A stretch of 62,442 bases of DNA from DATCHW01 sp036508135 (GTDB taxonomy: Bacteria > Bacteroidota > Ignavibacteria > Tepidaquicellales > Tepidaquicellaceae). Below the pieces are notes generated by a model. It was not told the DNA's origin. It was given only the letters and a program-made list of their open reading frames with translations, and made no database searches. The position numbers were made by a program, and so were the translations under genes. Location: assembly GCA_036508135.1 (NCBI GenBank), contig DATCHW010000057.1, positions 1 through 62,442 on the forward strand, given 5' to 3'. Positions 42,831 through 52,766 of this stretch are shown piece by piece; positions within the stretch are counted from its first letter, which is position 1, and every line of letters starts with the position of its first letter.

Positions 42831-43826
42831 ATGAAATTTATCAGCAACAGGCATATTACCGACCCAACAGTGAACCTTGCTCTCGAAGAATATTGTGTCA
42901 GAAATCTTGACGTCGAAAACGAATCATATTTCCTTTTCTACATTAACGAACCTTCAATCATCATTGGTAAGCATCAAAATACAATTGAAGAGATAAATTC
43001 TGCTTATGTAAAGAAACATAATATCCATGTTGTCCGGAGGATATCCGGAGGCGGTGCTGTTTATCACGATCACGGTAATCTGAACTTCAGTTTTATTACG
43101 AAACACACAAACGACAGCATCAATAATTTTGGGAAATTTACAGGACCTATCAGCCAATGCCTCAAGCAGATGGGTGTGAATGCGGAACTTGGCGGAAGAA
43201 ATGATATTACCGTTGAAGGCAGAAAAATTTCCGGTAATGCACAGTTCACAAACACTAAATCAATGTTTTCGCACGGTACGCTTCTTTTTGATTCGCATCT
43301 TGAAAATGTTGTAGATGCACTGAATGTGAAATTAGATAAAATAGAAAGCAAAGGGATTAAATCTATCAGAAGCCGTGTTGCAAACATTACCGAATATCTG
43401 ACTGTGAAAATTACAATTGAAGAATTCCGTGATATACTTACGGATTACATATTTGGCGGAAAGGATAAAGCGGTCGCACAAGTGCTTTCGGATGATGACT
43501 GGAAAAATGTTTATGAACTTTCAGATTCAAAATACAGAACCTGGGAATGGAATTACGGGAGGTCACCCGAATTCAATATCCAAAAAGTACACAGATTTCC
43601 TTTCGGACAAATAGATACGCGAATTTTTGTCAAGGATGGTGTGATTGAGCACGTAAAAATATTCGGCGATTATCTCGGCTATGGCGAAACAGAAGATATC
43701 GAATCACTCCTCATCGGGATATTTTACAAAGAAGATAAAATAAAAGATGTTTTAAAAGATATTGATATGAAATTTTACTTTGGTGATATTACGGTTGATG
43801 AGTTTGTGAGATATCTTTTTAATTAA
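42831..43826 (+). CDS. lplA: Lipoate-protein ligase A
   Basis: 331-residue ligase that activates lipoate with ATP and attaches it to lipoyl domains. Signature segments are RRISGGGAVYHDHGNLNFSF (lipoate/ATP binding) and GRKISGNAQF with the catalytic Lys. The large domain is followed by an accessory C-terminal domain from about residue 245, as in stand-alone LplA. It is independent of its neighbours, with a 30-bp gap to the M42 peptidase gene. Targets would be 2-oxoacid dehydrogenase or H-protein domains encoded elsewhere; the GcvH-like proteins at 37566 and 38263 lack the acceptor lysine. Confidence 0.92.
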   Translation: MKFISNRHITDPTVNLALEEYCVRNLDVENESYFLFYINEPSIIIGKHQNTIEEINSAYVKKHNIHVVRRISGGGAVYHDHGNLNFSFITKHTNDSINNFGKFTGPISQCLKQMGVNAELGGRNDITVEGRKISGNAQFTNTKSMFSHGTLLFDSHLENVVDALNVKLDKIESKGIKSIRSRVANITEYLTVKITIEEFRDILTDYIFGGKDKAVAQVLSDDDWKNVYELSDSKYRTWEWNYGRSPEFNIQKVHRFPFGQIDTRIFVKDGVIEHVKIFGDYLGYGETEDIESLLIGIFYKEDKIKDVLKDIDMKFYFGDITVDEFVRYLFN

Positions 43827-43856
43827 TGGTTTTGTAAAACATTAAATCATATTTCT

Positions 43857-44927
43857 ATGCGAACAGAAAGCAGAACTTTTCTCGGGCAATACCTGAACAA
43901 TGCATCTCCAACGGGATTTGAAGTATCGGGTCAGAAATTATGGCTCGAGTATATTAAACCTTCGATTGATAAATATATAACGGATATTTATGGTACCGTT
44001 GTCGGAATTATAAATCCTGAAGCGGAATATAAAGTCGTAATCGAAGCTCATGCCGATGAGATTTCCTGGTTTGTTAATTATATAACAAAAGACGGATTTA
44101 TTTATCTCAAAAGAAACGGCGGTTCTGACCATCAGATTGCACCTTCGAAACGTGTAAATATTCATACGAAAAAGGGGGTTGTAAAAGCCGTCTTCGGCTG
44201 GCCTGCTATTCATATCAGGGACAAGAATAAAGAGGAAACTCCGAAAGTCGAAAATTTATTTTTAGATTGCGGCTGCAGTTCTAAAACGGAAGTGAATAAA
44301 CTCGGAGTTGAGGTGGGTTGTGTGGTCACTTTTGAAGATGAACTTATTGAACTGAATCAAAAATATTTTGTCGGAAGGGCGCTCGATAACAGAATGGGCG
44401 GATTTATAATTTCAGAAGTAGTAAGATTGATAAAAGAAAAGAAAAAGAAACTTCCTTTCGGTCTTTATGTGGTAAATTCTGTTCAGGAAGAAATAGGATT
44501 GAGGGGCGCTCAGATGATTGCCCGCAGGATAAAACCGGATGTAGCAATAATAACCGATGTTACACACGATACACAGGCGCCTATGCATAAAAAAGAAAAA
44601 CTCGGGGATATTTCACTCGGAAAAGGACCTGCCTTAACTTACGGTTCAGCGGTACAGAATAATCTTCTTGAAATGATCATCAACGTAGCAAAAAACAAAA
44701 AAATCACGGTTCAAAAGGAAGCGGCATCAAGTTCCACCGGAACAGATACCGATGCTTTTGCTTATGCCGGTATTGGCTCTGCGTCCGCGCTTATTTCCCT
44801 TCCTTTGAGATATATGCATACTACGGTTGAAATGGTCAGCAAAAAAGATATCGAGAACGTGATAAAATTAATTTATGAATTTTTGATGCAGCTTAAAACG
44901 GGTCACGATTTCAGATATATTAAATAG
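43857..44927 (+). CDS. M42-family metalloaminopeptidase
   Basis: 356-residue dinuclear-metal aminopeptidase of the TET/glutamyl aminopeptidase family. Landmarks: EAHADEISWFVNYI (first metal His and Asp), GRALDNRMGGFII (bridging Asp), SVQEEIGLRGAQM (catalytic Glu and metal Glu), IITDVTHD (metal Asp) and RYMHTTVEM (last metal His). All ligands are present, so it should be an active cytoplasmic exopeptidase, typically a dodecamer. It follows lplA closely and precedes the Omp28-like gene. Exact residue preference cannot be told. Confidence 0.92.
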   Translation: MRTESRTFLGQYLNNASPTGFEVSGQKLWLEYIKPSIDKYITDIYGTVVGIINPEAEYKVVIEAHADEISWFVNYITKDGFIYLKRNGGSDHQIAPSKRVNIHTKKGVVKAVFGWPAIHIRDKNKEETPKVENLFLDCGCSSKTEVNKLGVEVGCVVTFEDELIELNQKYFVGRALDNRMGGFIISEVVRLIKEKKKKLPFGLYVVNSVQEEIGLRGAQMIARRIKPDVAIITDVTHDTQAPMHKKEKLGDISLGKGPALTYGSAVQNNLLEMIINVAKNKKITVQKEAASSSTGTDTDAFAYAGIGSASALISLPLRYMHTTVEMVSKKDIENVIKLIYEFLMQLKTGHDFRYIK

Positions 44928-44980
44928 TTTATTCAGTTTAAAAATAATAATCTTCTTTTATAAATCATAAAATTCTTTTT

Positions 44981-46054
44981 ATGAAAGCGAAAATTTTATT
45001 TATTATATTAACGCTTATTCTGTTTTTTAATATTCAAAATTCATATTCCGAACCGCGAAAAGTTTTACTCGAGTTTTCTACCGGCACCTGGTGCGGATAT
45101 TGTCCCTGCGGTGATTCAATAATTGAACACGTTTTACTGCCTTTATATCCGCAATCGGTGGTTCTTGCATATCACGGACCTGCAAATGGCAGCGACCCAT
45201 TTTCTTTTTTCAACGGCAACGGCATTATCAGTCTTATGGGATATGCAGGCTATCCTCTTTTAGTTTTTGACAGGGCAATGGGTGCTCCGCTGGATTATGA
45301 TTATAACTGGCGGGATACAATAATTGCAAGATATACACGCTCTCCTAATACAGTAATAAACCTGTCTGTTGTATCAAAAATCTACAATCCTTCAACAAGA
45401 GAACTGACAGCAACCATTGATGCTACCGCGCTCCAGAACCTGTATTCAAATTACAAAATTAATTTTGTAATAATAGAAAATAATGTTGTTTATCAACAAG
45501 CTGCATATACGGGATGCACGGGCGGTATTAATTATGTTCATTACTGGATAGTTAGAAATATGGTAAATGGTGCAGCGGGAGATACGATGGGTACGGGTGT
45601 CTGGTCTCAGAACCAGATAAAAACAAAGACTTTTACGACCACGCTTAATAGTGCCTGGGTTGCTGATAACTGCGAGTTTGTGGCATTTGTATATAAAGAT
45701 TCAAGCGCACTCATCAGAAGCAATGTGGAGCAAAGTATAAAAAAATCTGTTCCCGGATCTTTGGGAATTGAGGGTAATATTGAAACCCCATCGGAATACA
45801 AACTCGGACAAAATTATCCCAACCCGTTCAATCCTATCACGAGGATACAATACTCAATTCCCAAAAGAGGAAACATAAGTTTAAAAATTTATGATGTTAC
45901 GGGTAATGAAGTAATGACGGTATTTAACGGAATTACAAATGCAGGCACTTATAACGCTGAAATTGACGGGACATCACTTTCAAGCGGAGTTTATTTTTAT
46001 AGATTGATAGCAGATAGTTTTTCTGAAACAAAGAGAATGGTATTAATAAAGTAG
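44981..46054 (+). CDS. Omp28-like secreted protein with type IX sorting tail
   Basis: 357-residue exported protein. A signal peptide (to about residue 22) is followed by an Omp28/thioredoxin-like domain. It reads VLLEFSTGTWCGYCPCGDSI with cysteines 38, 41 and 43, then an Omp28-typical VVLAYHGPANGSDPF and AGYPLLVFDRAMG. The C terminus is the type IX tail QNYPNPFNPITRIQYSIP, ending KRMVLIK. The CxxC suggests thiol chemistry, though Omp28 proteins are mostly known as surface antigens. The tail loop here is the short form (IPKRGNISLKIYD). Confidence 0.88.
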   Translation: MKAKILFIILTLILFFNIQNSYSEPRKVLLEFSTGTWCGYCPCGDSIIEHVLLPLYPQSVVLAYHGPANGSDPFSFFNGNGIISLMGYAGYPLLVFDRAMGAPLDYDYNWRDTIIARYTRSPNTVINLSVVSKIYNPSTRELTATIDATALQNLYSNYKINFVIIENNVVYQQAAYTGCTGGINYVHYWIVRNMVNGAAGDTMGTGVWSQNQIKTKTFTTTLNSAWVADNCEFVAFVYKDSSALIRSNVEQSIKKSVPGSLGIEGNIETPSEYKLGQNYPNPFNPITRIQYSIPKRGNISLKIYDVTGNEVMTVFNGITNAGTYNAEIDGTSLSSGVYFYRLIADSFSETKRMVLIK

Positions 46055-46179
46055 TTATTTAATTAGAGGTCATGAAAATCCGCTTGGGCGGGCTTCTCTT
46101 TTGTGCCTGCCCGCCGTGGAGGGGAGGATTGATGATAAAATAGTTACAAATGTCACTATTCTAAATAAATATATTTTTT
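46055..46179. repeat. GC-rich hairpin in a short intergenic gap
   Basis: GGGCGGGC and GCCTGCCCGCC form a hairpin (about 46086-46118). It resembles the GCCTGCCCGCC stretches near 6968 and 21903, so it is another dispersed element. Not followed by a T-run. Confidence 0.5.
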
Positions 46180-46731
46180 ATGAAAGACGAGAAATATGTT
46201 TGTCCGGCAAGCTGTTCAGGCTCGTTGGATAATTTTATACGGAAAATAATTCATAGCCCAAAAAAGATATTCAGGAATTATATCCGCGAAGGGATGACAA
46301 TTCTTGATGCCGGATGTGGTCCCGGATTCTTCACGATCGAATTTGCTAATATGTGCGGTGAAAACGGGATGGTGATTGCGGCTGACCTGCAGGAAGAAAT
46401 GCTCGACAAGGTCCGGAAGAAAATTACAGGTAAAGAGATAGAAAAAAAGATCACATTACATAAATGTGGAAAAGATAAAATCGGTCTCGGTAAAAAAGTC
46501 GATTTTGTGAATGCGTTTTATGTGGTGCATGAAGTCCCTGATACAGAAAAATTTTTAAAGGAGATTTATACACTGCTTAACGATGATGGTATTCTTTTTC
46601 TTTCCGAGCCTAAATTCCATGTTTCAAAAAAAGAATTTAATGAGACAATTAACCTGGCAATAGCAAACGGCTTTAAACTAAAGGAACAGCCAAAAATATA
46701 TATGAGCCGGACCGCTGTTTTTGAAAAATAA
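46180..46731 (+). CDS. Class I SAM-dependent methyltransferase
   Basis: 183-residue methyltransferase with the Rossmann SAM-binding motif ILDAGCGPGFFTIEFA, acidic post-II position in VIAADLQEEMLDKV and motif IV-like VDFVNAFYVVHEVPD. The short N-terminal CPASCSGSLDNFIRKIIHSPKK, with two cysteines, is typical of a small group of Methyltransf_11/25-like proteins. Substrate unknown. Independent gene between two T9SS cargo genes. Confidence 0.82.
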   Translation: MKDEKYVCPASCSGSLDNFIRKIIHSPKKIFRNYIREGMTILDAGCGPGFFTIEFANMCGENGMVIAADLQEEMLDKVRKKITGKEIEKKITLHKCGKDKIGLGKKVDFVNAFYVVHEVPDTEKFLKEIYTLLNDDGILFLSEPKFHVSKKEFNETINLAIANGFKLKEQPKIYMSRTAVFEK

Positions 46732-46759
46732 CTGTTTTATAAATTTAAATTTATAAAAA

Positions 46760-48532
46760 ATGAATCGCCTTTACTACATTCTTATACTATTAAGTTTAAT
46801 TTTTTCCAGCTTTGCATATCCGCAGAGTTTTACAAAAATTACAGCAGGTGCCATTGTTAATGACGGAGGGTGGAGTTACGGATGCTGCTGGGCTGATTTC
46901 AATAACGACGGATATCAGGATTTATTCGTAGTGAACAACCAGACAGTAAATAAGAATAACCTCTTATATATGAATAACGGAAACGGAACATTTACAAAAG
47001 TTACGACAGGAATTGTAGTTAATGACGGAGGGAGTTCTTATGGATGCACAAGTGCAGATTATGATAATGACGGCTATATTGATTTATTTGTTACAAACTA
47101 CGGGGAGAATAATTTTCTATATCATAATAACGGCGACGGAACATTTACAAAAATAACAACCGGTGCTATTGTGAATGACGGAGGAAACTCTACAGGGTGC
47201 GCCTGGGGAGATTATGACAATGACGGGTTTGTTGATTTGTTCGTCTGCAATCGCAATCAGCCGAATTTTTTATATCATAATAACGGCAACGGAACCTTTA
47301 CAAAAATAACAACCGGAACAATCGTAACAAACAACAGCAATTCGGGAGGATGTGCCTGGTGCGATTATGATAATGACGGATACCTGGATTTATATGTAGC
47401 AAACGCAGGACCTGCTGCTGACTTTCTTTACCATAACAACGGAAACGGAACATTTACTCAAATCACAAACGACCCGATTGTGAACGATGTTCTGCATTCA
47501 AGCGGAGGAAGCTGGGGAGACTATAATAATGACGGATATATGGATTTATTTGTAAGCGGCGGAGTAATCGGCAGCGGTGAAGATCGTTTGTTCAGAAACA
47601 ACGGCAACGGAACTTTTACAAAAATAACAAGTGATCCGATAGTTACATATAACCACTGGGCAGGCGGAAGCAGCTGGGGAGATTTCAATAACGACGGGTA
47701 TCTTGATATGTTCGTAGGCGGATACGATGGAATCAATCTTCTTTATTCAAATAACGGTAACGGAACTTTCACGAGGATTGACACAGGAATAATTGTAACA
47801 GACGGAAATTATAAAGAAGGAGCTGGATGGTGCGATTACGATAATGATGGTAATCTTGATTTATTTGTGGCAAGAAATAATTATTTCGGCGGAAACAATT
47901 GCCTTTACCATAACGAGGGAACAGGGAATAAGTGGATAAATATTAAATGCGTCGGGATGATTAGCAATAAAGCGGGAATCGGAGCAAAGCTCTATCTGAA
48001 AGCATTTATTAATGGTAATACCTTTACACAAATGAGAGAAATCTCCAGCCAGTCGGGCGGAAGCATAAGCGGACAGAATAATTTGAATGCCTTTTTCGGG
48101 TTAGGAAATGCTGCAATTATAGATTCGATTAAAATTGTCTGGCCCAGCGGAATTATTGATAAATATGGACTGATACAACCCAATAGATTTTTGACTGCGG
48201 TTGAAGGACAAAGTCTAACCAATATCGAGTTTAAAGAAAATGTGGTACCTACAGAATTTGCATTGGAACAAAACTACCCGAATCCGTTTAATCCGGTGAC
48301 CAAGATACGTTTTGAAATCCCCCTTAGTAAAGGGGGACAAAGGGGGTTGTATAGTATACTTAAAATCTTCGATATTCTCGGAAAAGAAATCACTACGCTT
48401 GTGAATGAATCATTAAAACCGGGGACGTATGAAGTAACATTTAACGGCAGTAATTTACCGAGCGGGGTTTATTTTTATCGATTTAGGGCAGGAGATTTTA
48501 TTGATACAAAGAAATTAGTTCTTTTTAAATAA
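46760..48532 (+). CDS. Secreted FG-GAP/VCBS and ASPIC protein with type IX tail
   Basis: 590-residue exported protein. After a signal peptide (to ~FAYPQ) come about eight ~50-residue FG-GAP/VCBS repeats of the form LFVxNxxxNxLYxNNGNGTF then CxWxDYDNDGYxDLF. Their DxDxDG-type loops should bind calcium and form a beta-propeller. An ASPIC/UnbV domain follows (about 395-475), ending IKIVWPSG. The type IX tail is QNYPNPFNPVTKIRFEIP. Inside it LSKGGQRGLYS, encoded at 48316-48353, is a G/C-run DNA repeat read in frame. Likely surface or released adhesin-like protein. Confidence 0.9.
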   Translation: MNRLYYILILLSLIFSSFAYPQSFTKITAGAIVNDGGWSYGCCWADFNNDGYQDLFVVNNQTVNKNNLLYMNNGNGTFTKVTTGIVVNDGGSSYGCTSADYDNDGYIDLFVTNYGENNFLYHNNGDGTFTKITTGAIVNDGGNSTGCAWGDYDNDGFVDLFVCNRNQPNFLYHNNGNGTFTKITTGTIVTNNSNSGGCAWCDYDNDGYLDLYVANAGPAADFLYHNNGNGTFTQITNDPIVNDVLHSSGGSWGDYNNDGYMDLFVSGGVIGSGEDRLFRNNGNGTFTKITSDPIVTYNHWAGGSSWGDFNNDGYLDMFVGGYDGINLLYSNNGNGTFTRIDTGIIVTDGNYKEGAGWCDYDNDGNLDLFVARNNYFGGNNCLYHNEGTGNKWINIKCVGMISNKAGIGAKLYLKAFINGNTFTQMREISSQSGGSISGQNNLNAFFGLGNAAIIDSIKIVWPSGIIDKYGLIQPNRFLTAVEGQSLTNIEFKENVVPTEFALEQNYPNPFNPVTKIRFEIPLSKGGQRGLYSILKIFDILGKEITTLVNESLKPGTYEVTFNGSNLPSGVYFYRFRAGDFIDTKKLVLFK

Positions 48533-48542
48533 AATTTAGATT

Positions 48543-49886
48543 ATGAAAAAAATAGTTTTACTAGTTGTTTTTTATTTTTTATTAATGTCAACCTGTAATT
48601 CTCAGCAAGGGTGGTTTGTTAGCTGCAGTTCTCAATCTTTGGGAACCCTTCGCGATATATTTTTCATCGATTCTTTAACTGGATGGATAACGCAGGATGA
48701 AGGCAAGCTTATCAAAACAACAGACGGTGGTTTTTCATGGGTGCAATATAATTCCGGTTCGGTTTACGATCTAAATGCAATAAAATTTATTAATGCTTTG
48801 ACAGGCTGGGCAGCGGGAGGTAAGGTTGAATATGCGTACCCCTTTGTTTGGAATCACTCCGTCATTGTTAAAACAACTAATGGTGGAATAAATTGGATTA
48901 CTCAATTTTACACGACTCCTGGGGGTCCTCCCTTTTCTTCAATATCTTTAGTCTCTGATACCGTACTTTTTATCTCCGGTGGTGGTCAACCCTCAACCAC
49001 AAATAACATCTTTGGAATTCTTTTTAAAACTTATAATGGGGGTACAAACTGGATCTGTGATTCTTTGGTAACTGGCGTAATTCAATTAACATCAAATTGC
49101 TTTATAAATTCACAAACCGGATGGGTTGATGGATATATTACAAATTATCCACCTGCTCCTTATCAAATATATGTTTTAAAAACCACAAACTCAGGGGTTA
49201 ATTGGTTTAATGCCTACTGTGATTCAGTTCAAGCTAACCATTCTTTGTTTTTAAAATTAGTCTTTCTAGATTTCAATACCGGTTACTTGAACGCTGGATT
49301 ACTTAAAAAAACTACAAATGGTGGATATAACTGGAACAATATTGATTCTTTAAACACTTATAGTTTAAGTGATATTTTTTTTATCAGCAAAGACACGGGG
49401 TGGATTTGTAAAAATCCTATTAAAAGGACAAACAACGGAGGGTTGAATTGGACAAATCAAACCATTCCGAACACAACTCAAAAATTATTTTTTATAAATT
49501 CATTAACAGGCTGGGCAATAGGAAATTCACCGAGAGTAGTACTCAAAACTACAACTGGAGGAGTGACATTTATAAATTCTTTATCAAGCAATATTCCTGA
49601 TAGATTTGAATTGTACCAGAATTTCCCGAACCCATTTAACCCAATAACAAAAATAAAATTTGATATAACATCTGGATTCCCATCAGGAGCACACGGGAAT
49701 GACAATGTGGTATTAAAAGTGTTCGATATTCTCGGAAAAGAAATCACTACGCTTGTAAATGAATCGTTAAAACCTGGGACGTATGAAGTGACGTTTGATG
49801 GCACACAATATACAAGCGGTGTATATTTTTATAGATTGAGTTCAGATGATTATATAGACACAAAAAAAATGTTGATGATAAAATAA
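48543..49886 (+). CDS. Secreted YCF48-like repeat protein with type IX tail
   Basis: 447-residue exported protein with a signal peptide ending near TCNSQQ. YCF48/BNR-like beta-propeller repeats carry Asp-box-like motifs (TTDGGFSW, TTNGGINW, TTNGGYNW), each followed by a strand of the INSLTGWAxG type. The type IX tail (QNFPNPFNPITKIKFDI) ends KKMLMIK. In the tail SGFPSGAHGNDN (49671-49706) comes from a hairpin repeat GGATTCCC...GGGAATGAC read in frame. It starts 10 bp after the previous T9SS gene, likely co-transcribed. The photosystem name of the family does not imply that role here. Confidence 0.88.
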   Translation: MKKIVLLVVFYFLLMSTCNSQQGWFVSCSSQSLGTLRDIFFIDSLTGWITQDEGKLIKTTDGGFSWVQYNSGSVYDLNAIKFINALTGWAAGGKVEYAYPFVWNHSVIVKTTNGGINWITQFYTTPGGPPFSSISLVSDTVLFISGGGQPSTTNNIFGILFKTYNGGTNWICDSLVTGVIQLTSNCFINSQTGWVDGYITNYPPAPYQIYVLKTTNSGVNWFNAYCDSVQANHSLFLKLVFLDFNTGYLNAGLLKKTTNGGYNWNNIDSLNTYSLSDIFFISKDTGWICKNPIKRTNNGGLNWTNQTIPNTTQKLFFINSLTGWAIGNSPRVVLKTTTGGVTFINSLSSNIPDRFELYQNFPNPFNPITKIKFDITSGFPSGAHGNDNVVLKVFDILGKEITTLVNESLKPGTYEVTFDGTQYTSGVYFYRLSSDDYIDTKKMLMIK

Positions 49887-50312
49887 TTTGAGCATTCAAA
49901 ATACGTTCCCACTGAGGGGCCTATGTGAAAATAATAAAATTACCCCGTCGTTTACGACGGGGATAGCTAAAACGCCCTGTATTCGGGCTTTAGCCCAAAT
50001 TATTTTAAAAGATATTTTGTGTTTTCACACAGCTTCGGGGCATTGGGAATGAGGGGAAGTTCCCGGTTTAATATAGATAGCAGTTTGATCGTTTATGACA
50101 CTTCCGTTTTGATGAAACCAGAACTCCCGATACCGGTTATTCCTTTCCGTAGCACTATCGAATCAACTATTCGCGAGCACGCTGAGGTAATACTTGTCTT
50201 CTAAAGAATTTTCCCGGATGTTTTTTAAAAGATTGAACAGGTCGGGTGGAGTAGTAAAGCAATTACACCTTCGACTGCATTGACAATTCCTGATTCTAAT
50301 GAAAAAAAGCTG
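49887..50312. repeat. Family D repeat and remnant region
   Basis: Family D copy at 49935-50032: hairpin CCCCGTCGT-TT-ACGACGGGG (49943-49962), then CGGGCTTTAGCCC and a TTTTCACACAG tail, nearly the same as 27063-27165. The following ~280 bp contains an open plus frame with two in-frame stops near 50203 and 50230 that continues in the same frame to about 50328. It may be an eroded gene but was not recognised. Confidence 0.6.
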
Positions 50313-50495
50313 TTAAAGTTTTATGTTTGATAAATAAGCCCATAATCCAAAAATCTTGGATAGCCAGATCAGAACTATAATTATAACTATGGCATTCACA
50401 ATTTTTTTTATTGTTTGCTGCATAGGAATGCGATTGATCAACCACAAAACAAACCCGACGACTACTAATGTGATAATTACTGTTAGGATAGACAA
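50313..50495 (-). CDS. Small membrane protein (Thivi_2564-like)
   Basis: 60-residue protein made of two hydrophobic helices (about 4-21 and 32-52) joined by a basic loop, NRIPMQQTIKKIVNAIVII. The pattern matches the small Thivi_2564 family of membrane proteins found in many bacteria; function unknown. The start is TTG at 50495: a perfect GGAGG lies five bases upstream on the minus strand, which decides the start and makes the gene credible despite its size. It lies alone in a gene-poor gap. Confidence 0.7.
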   Translation of the reverse strand: MSILTVIITLVVVGFVLWLINRIPMQQTIKKIVNAIVIIIVLIWLSKIFGLWAYLSNIKL

Positions 50496-51061
50496 TTTGC
50501 CTCCATTTTTTTAATTAATAATTCGTTAATTAATATATTTAAAACCGTATATGTAATTATCTTACACTCCGGTTTATTTCTTAACTGCTTTCATCAATGG
50601 ATTATTATAACCGGCACTAAAATGAACAGCACCGGCACAATTGCAATAAATATACCGGTATCCGGATTTAATCCATTTTTGCAAAATGTACTTTATATTC
50701 AAATTTCTGCATTTGAGAAGTCTCTCCAAATCAGAATTCAATAAATAATTATTTTATGTATACACTAATCTACAAAGGGAGATTAAATAATGCAATAGTG
50801 CAAAGGATTGAAAAAAGAACTAGTCCTTTTTTCAATCTTAAGGACTATAAAACTATGTCAATTCATTTTTAGGCGTAAAAGGTAAAACAAATGTCTGAAC
50901 ATGGATTCCCCTCCAAAAGGACGGAGGGCAAGCGTATCAAGTATAGAATGACAAAGGTGGGATGATAGATTTCGGTTTAAACTGAATTTTACTTTTTAGT
51001 ATATAAATTATTATTTATCTTAGACTATAAAAAATAAAATTTACAAGAAAAGGAATCAATA
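50496..51061. other. Gene-free region
   Basis: AT-rich stretch with several short palindromes (such as GCACCGGCACAATTGC and ATACCGGTAT near 50625-50665) and one CTCCAAAAGGACGGAGGGCA segment (50911-50930) related to the repeats near 330. No gene is seen. A weak AAGGAATC ribosome site precedes the ATG at 51062. Confidence 0.5.
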
Positions 51062-52585
51062 ATGAAAAACTATTTTCTTAAATCAGCACTAATCATTGTT
51101 TGCTTCGTCCTTATTGCTTCATATACGGTATTTTCACAAACAATCGACATCAAGAATTATAACAATCAAACATATATTATCAAAAAGAATAATTCTTCTC
51201 AAGTTAGCATAATCCCTTCATACGGTTCGGAAAATTTGATTTCGAAAATAAATTCACACAAAACAGAAACCGATAACCCAAATGCATTTAATTGGGTTTT
51301 GAAATTCACTGCACCCGGAAAAGTTTTTAAAGATGTTTCATTTGCAACAACTCAATGCGGATATATCGTGACGGAATTAGGAGCGGTATATAAAACTACA
51401 AATGGCGGTGATAACTGGACATCGGTAATGAATCTTGGTTTTCCATATTACTGGTATGGTGTTCACGCATTAACGGTTGATACGGTTGTGATTGCGGGTT
51501 TCAATAACCAGGGGAATATAAAATCGGGTGTCGTAAGATGGAGCTATAATGGCGGAACTACCTGGTCCGGTGATATAAATTTATATATTCCTACCGGTGT
51601 CGGCTGGCTGTCGCGAATACACTTCTTCGATAAAAACAGGGGAATAGTGTCTGCTGAATTTTCCGGCGGAATGCATTATACAACTAACGGAGGAAAAGAT
51701 TCTACGGGCTGGACTTATGTTCAGGTAAATTCTGACCTTGGATGGTTCGCAGGAAATATAGATGCTATATCAGACGGTAATGTATTTACAACCGGAATAC
51801 ACTTAGCACATAGCACAAATTATGGGGTTTCGTGGACATCGGGTCCTTCGGCAGATAATGTTTTCGATGGAGGAGTGGATTTTGTTGATAATAATCTTTT
51901 ACTTGGATTGACGGGAGGAGGTTCAATCAGCCCTACGGTTTCAGGATGGCTGCACAGGACAACTGACGGTGGTCAGACCTGGAGTGCAAGATTAAACACT
52001 TTTCCATATCCGATCCGCTCCGTAAAATATTTTAATGATTCGATTATGTTTGCTGTCGGAGGAAGTATTAACCAGGATTTAGGAGGGATTTACAGTTCTA
52101 CTAATGCTGGATTAAACTGGAATCTCGATATAAGTACAGGTGCCGAAATGTTTTCATACGATTTTAAAAAAATATCAAATGACTCTATCGATATTTGGTG
52201 TGTGGGCTCAACAGGGGGAGGCTCCGGATATATCGGTAAACTTTTCAAGGCAAGAATAAATTATACCCTGGTTGGAATAAAACCAATAAATATTCAGCAG
52301 CCTTCAGAATACAAACTTTATCAAAACTATCCGAATCCGTTCAATCCGTCAACGAAGATAAAATTTGACATTAAGAAGTCAGTAGTTAGTAATCAGTATT
52401 CAGTAGTAATACTGAAAGTTTTCGATATCCTCGGGAAAGAAGTCGCAACTCTTTTAAATGAAAAATTACAACCCGGAACTTATGAAGTAACATTTGACGG
52501 CTCGTTACTTGCAAGCGGAATTTATTTTTATAAAATAGTCGCGGGGAATTTTACACAAGTAAAAAGAATGGTGTTGGTGAAATAA
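51062..52585 (+). CDS. Secreted YCF48-like repeat protein with type IX tail
   Basis: 507-residue exported protein. The signal peptide ends near YTVFSQ. Beta-propeller-like repeats with TTNGGDNW, TTDGGQTW and STNAGLNW Asp-box motifs occupy residues ~75-400, and the type IX tail is QNYPNPFNPSTKIKFDI, ending KRMVLVK. The segment KSVVSNQYSVV (encoded 52373-52410) is an AGTCAGTAGTTAGT-type heptamer repeat read in frame within the tail. A strong terminator follows 38 bp downstream. Cargo role unknown. Confidence 0.88.
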   Translation: MKNYFLKSALIIVCFVLIASYTVFSQTIDIKNYNNQTYIIKKNNSSQVSIIPSYGSENLISKINSHKTETDNPNAFNWVLKFTAPGKVFKDVSFATTQCGYIVTELGAVYKTTNGGDNWTSVMNLGFPYYWYGVHALTVDTVVIAGFNNQGNIKSGVVRWSYNGGTTWSGDINLYIPTGVGWLSRIHFFDKNRGIVSAEFSGGMHYTTNGGKDSTGWTYVQVNSDLGWFAGNIDAISDGNVFTTGIHLAHSTNYGVSWTSGPSADNVFDGGVDFVDNNLLLGLTGGGSISPTVSGWLHRTTDGGQTWSARLNTFPYPIRSVKYFNDSIMFAVGGSINQDLGGIYSSTNAGLNWNLDISTGAEMFSYDFKKISNDSIDIWCVGSTGGGSGYIGKLFKARINYTLVGIKPINIQQPSEYKLYQNYPNPFNPSTKIKFDIKKSVVSNQYSVVILKVFDILGKEVATLLNEKLQPGTYEVTFDGSLLASGIYFYKIVAGNFTQVKRMVLVK

Positions 52586-52622
52586 AATTTGAGATTTAAG
52601 TTAGAGTCTCGTTTATTAAAAT

Positions 52623-52657
52623 AAAAAACCCTCATTTGTTTTGAATGAGGGTTTTTT
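52623..52657 (+). terminator. Rho-independent terminator
   Basis: AACCCTCATT-tgtttt-GAATGAGGGTTTTTT: a nine-base stem and six-T run, 38 bp after the stop of the YCF48-like gene. The preceding A-run would allow partial function in the other direction. Confidence 0.9.
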
Positions 52658-52766
52658 ATTTCTCCTTCACCATCGGGGATGCGGAACCGGAAATAGTAAT
52701 TTTCAGGGAATTATAATGTAAACTATTTGTTTAAGACCCTATAATTTAAAACTTAAAATTAAAAAA

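Noticed and set aside
50019..50204. 61-codon plus frame after the family D repeat
   Set aside because: No ribosome site or recognisable family; it overlaps the repeat tail and is followed by in-frame stops. At most an eroded gene.
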